From: Dethiosulfatibacter sp.
Lineage (GTDB): Bacteria > Bacillota_A > Clostridia > Tissierellales > Dethiosulfatibacteraceae
Length of the DNA: 6,383 nucleotides
Direction of reading: 5' to 3'
Assembly (NCBI GenBank): GCA_019084435.1
Contig: JAHRFV010000104.1
Coordinates: forward strand, 1-6,383
The notes beneath the pieces were generated by a model. That model did no database searches. It worked only from the letters and a program-made list of their open reading frames with translations, and had not been told where the DNA came from. The translations under genes and the position numbers were made by a program. Shown one piece after another: positions 5,891-6,383 of this stretch. The first letter of the stretch is position 1, and the number at the start of each line of letters is the position of its first letter.

Positions 5891-6158
5891 AATGACAGGA
5901 AGAGTACATAAGCTGTGATGTCAAAGCGAGCCGGTGGTGGTGAAAGTCCGGTACAGAGCGTTTATCGAAGAACATCCTCGAGTTTCCAACCGAAATCTTT
6001 TGAGAGTAGACTTGGACGTATGCTGCACGTTACAGCGGATAGGTATCGATTATTCTGTACTGATTAAAGTGAGCTAAACGCTAATTAAGGTGGCACCGCG
6101 AATATAACCTTCGTCCTTAAATATATATATAATATATATTTGAGTACGAGGGTTTTTT
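5891..6158 (+). promoter_or_regulatory. T-box riboswitch, specifier AAC (Asn), possibly also GAA (Glu)
   Basis: The leader senses uncharged tRNA and allows transcription of the downstream synthetase. Stem I begins near GGAA (5898-5901), which pairs with TTCC (5984-5987), and carries the AGTA motif (5903-5906) and the distal GGTGGTGAAAGTCCGG region (5933-5950). The specifier loop holds GAAGAACATCC; AAC at 5971-5973, followed by a purine, fits Asn, and the overlapping GAA at 5970-5972 would read Glu. The T-box consensus AATTAAGGTGGCACCGCG is at 6083-6100. Its TGGC bulge expects a G discriminator base in the tRNA, as tRNA-Asn has. TTAAGG (6085-6090) pairs with CCTTAA (6115-6120), and CGAA (6099-6102) with TTCG (6110-6113), forming the antiterminator. 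The identity as a T-box is certain; the dual specificity is inferred. Confidence 0.95.
6108..6158 (+). terminator. Rho-independent terminator of the T-box
   Basis: CCTTCGT (6108-6114) pairs with ACGAGGG (6146-6152), and the stem continues through the alternating AT stretch in between, about 20 bp in all, followed by six T (6153-6158). It reuses CCTTAA and TTCG of the antiterminator, so the two folds exclude each other. Without uncharged tRNA, transcription should stop here, about 46 nt before the synthetase start. Confidence 0.92.
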
Positions 6159-6204
6159 AATTGCAGAATGATAACGAAATTAATATATAAATGTGGAGGA
6201 AGAA

Positions 6205-6383
6205 ATGGAAAGAGTATTAGTTAGAGATTTAATGGAATTAGAAGACAAAGAGGTAAGGCTTTTCGGATGGATACAAAATATCAAGTCCTTTAAGGGATTC
6301 TCTTTTGTCTATCTCAGAGACAGATCAGGGATTGTGCAGATGATTATAGATGATGAAAAAATCCTTTCATCTCTCAAGCTGGA
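6205..6383 (+). CDS. Aspartyl-tRNA synthetase, archaeal/non-discriminating type (5' part)
   Basis: The first 59 codons are present; the gene continues past the window. MERVLVRDLMELEDKEVRLFGW is the start of an OB-fold anticodon-binding domain of a class IIb synthetase, and GFSFVYLRDRSGIVQMII (32-49) matches the archaeal-type AspRS more than the bacterial type, which has an H-G-G-L-I-F insertion. This form often attaches Asp to both tRNA-Asp and tRNA-Asn, with GatCAB then converting Asp-tRNA-Asn to Asn-tRNA-Asn. The Asn specifier of the T-box supports that reading. AsnRS is the main alternative, since the catalytic domain is not visible. The ATG at 6205 follows GGAGGA by four bases. Confidence 0.8.
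   Translation, partial: MERVLVRDLMELEDKEVRLFGWIQNIKSFKGFSFVYLRDRSGIVQMIIDDEKILSSLKL

Noticed and set aside
5841..6052. Exact 12-nt repeat AGGTATCGATTA at 5841-5852 and 6041-6052, 200 bp apart
   Set aside because: One such 12-mer pair is about what chance gives in a window this long, and the copies sit in unrelated contexts (promoter spacer and T-box interior).
1..6383. CRISPR array, tRNA or rRNA genes
   Set aside because: No regularly spaced repeats and no cloverleaf-like or rRNA-like sequence was seen.

Overview
The window looks like chromosomal DNA of a low-GC Gram-positive anaerobe, most likely a member of the Clostridia (Bacillota). The evidence is its AT-rich composition, strong AGGAGG-type ribosome binding sites, consensus sigma-A promoters, a transcriptional T-box riboswitch, and an archaeal-type aspartyl-tRNA synthetase under that T-box. 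The sequence alone does not support a genus.

The left end (1 to about 1300) is an accessory strip made mostly of debris. It starts with what may be the last codons of a TnpB-type transposon protein running into a strong hairpin, possibly its omega-RNA or right end. Next, on the minus strand, is the C-terminal third of an AAA+ ATPase of the DUF4143 family that has lost its N-terminal part. Then comes an intact-looking Phd/YefM antitoxin and RelE/ParE toxin pair, whose promoter is buried in a near-perfect 49-bp palindrome, a likely autoregulatory operator. A short coding-like remnant without a start (1218-1319) lies against the 3' end of rlmH.

From 1316 to 4455 four tightly packed minus-strand genes form one likely operon, read from right to left: a YvlD-like four-helix membrane protein, a YegS/DgkB-type lipid kinase, a class II CPD photolyase and rlmH (23S rRNA pseudouridine-1915 methyltransferase). 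The gaps are 24, 10 and 1 nt. An extended -10 promoter at 4520-4550 can drive it. The genes share no obvious pathway: two concern the envelope, one repairs UV damage and one modifies the ribosome.

Divergently, 4638-5819 encodes a MalY/PatB-type PLP-dependent cystathionine beta-lyase with its own consensus-like promoter. Seventeen bases after its stop lies a textbook promoter (TTGACA, 17 bp, TATAAT), which transcribes a roughly 260-nt T-box leader and then the start of an aspS-type synthetase that runs off the window at 6383. The specifier loop contains GAAC, so AAC (Asn) and GAA (Glu) overlap by a one-base shift. With the ND-AspRS-like gene, this resembles the two-codon T-box described for tRNA-dependent transamidation in Clostridium acetobutylicum. 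It predicts that the synthetase charges tRNA-Asn with Asp and that gatCAB genes lie downstream.

The most interesting signals are the possible dual-specificity T-box, the palindromic toxin-antitoxin operator, the possible omega-RNA element, and the accessory strip ending exactly at the rlmH 3' end, a known integration site in staphylococci.
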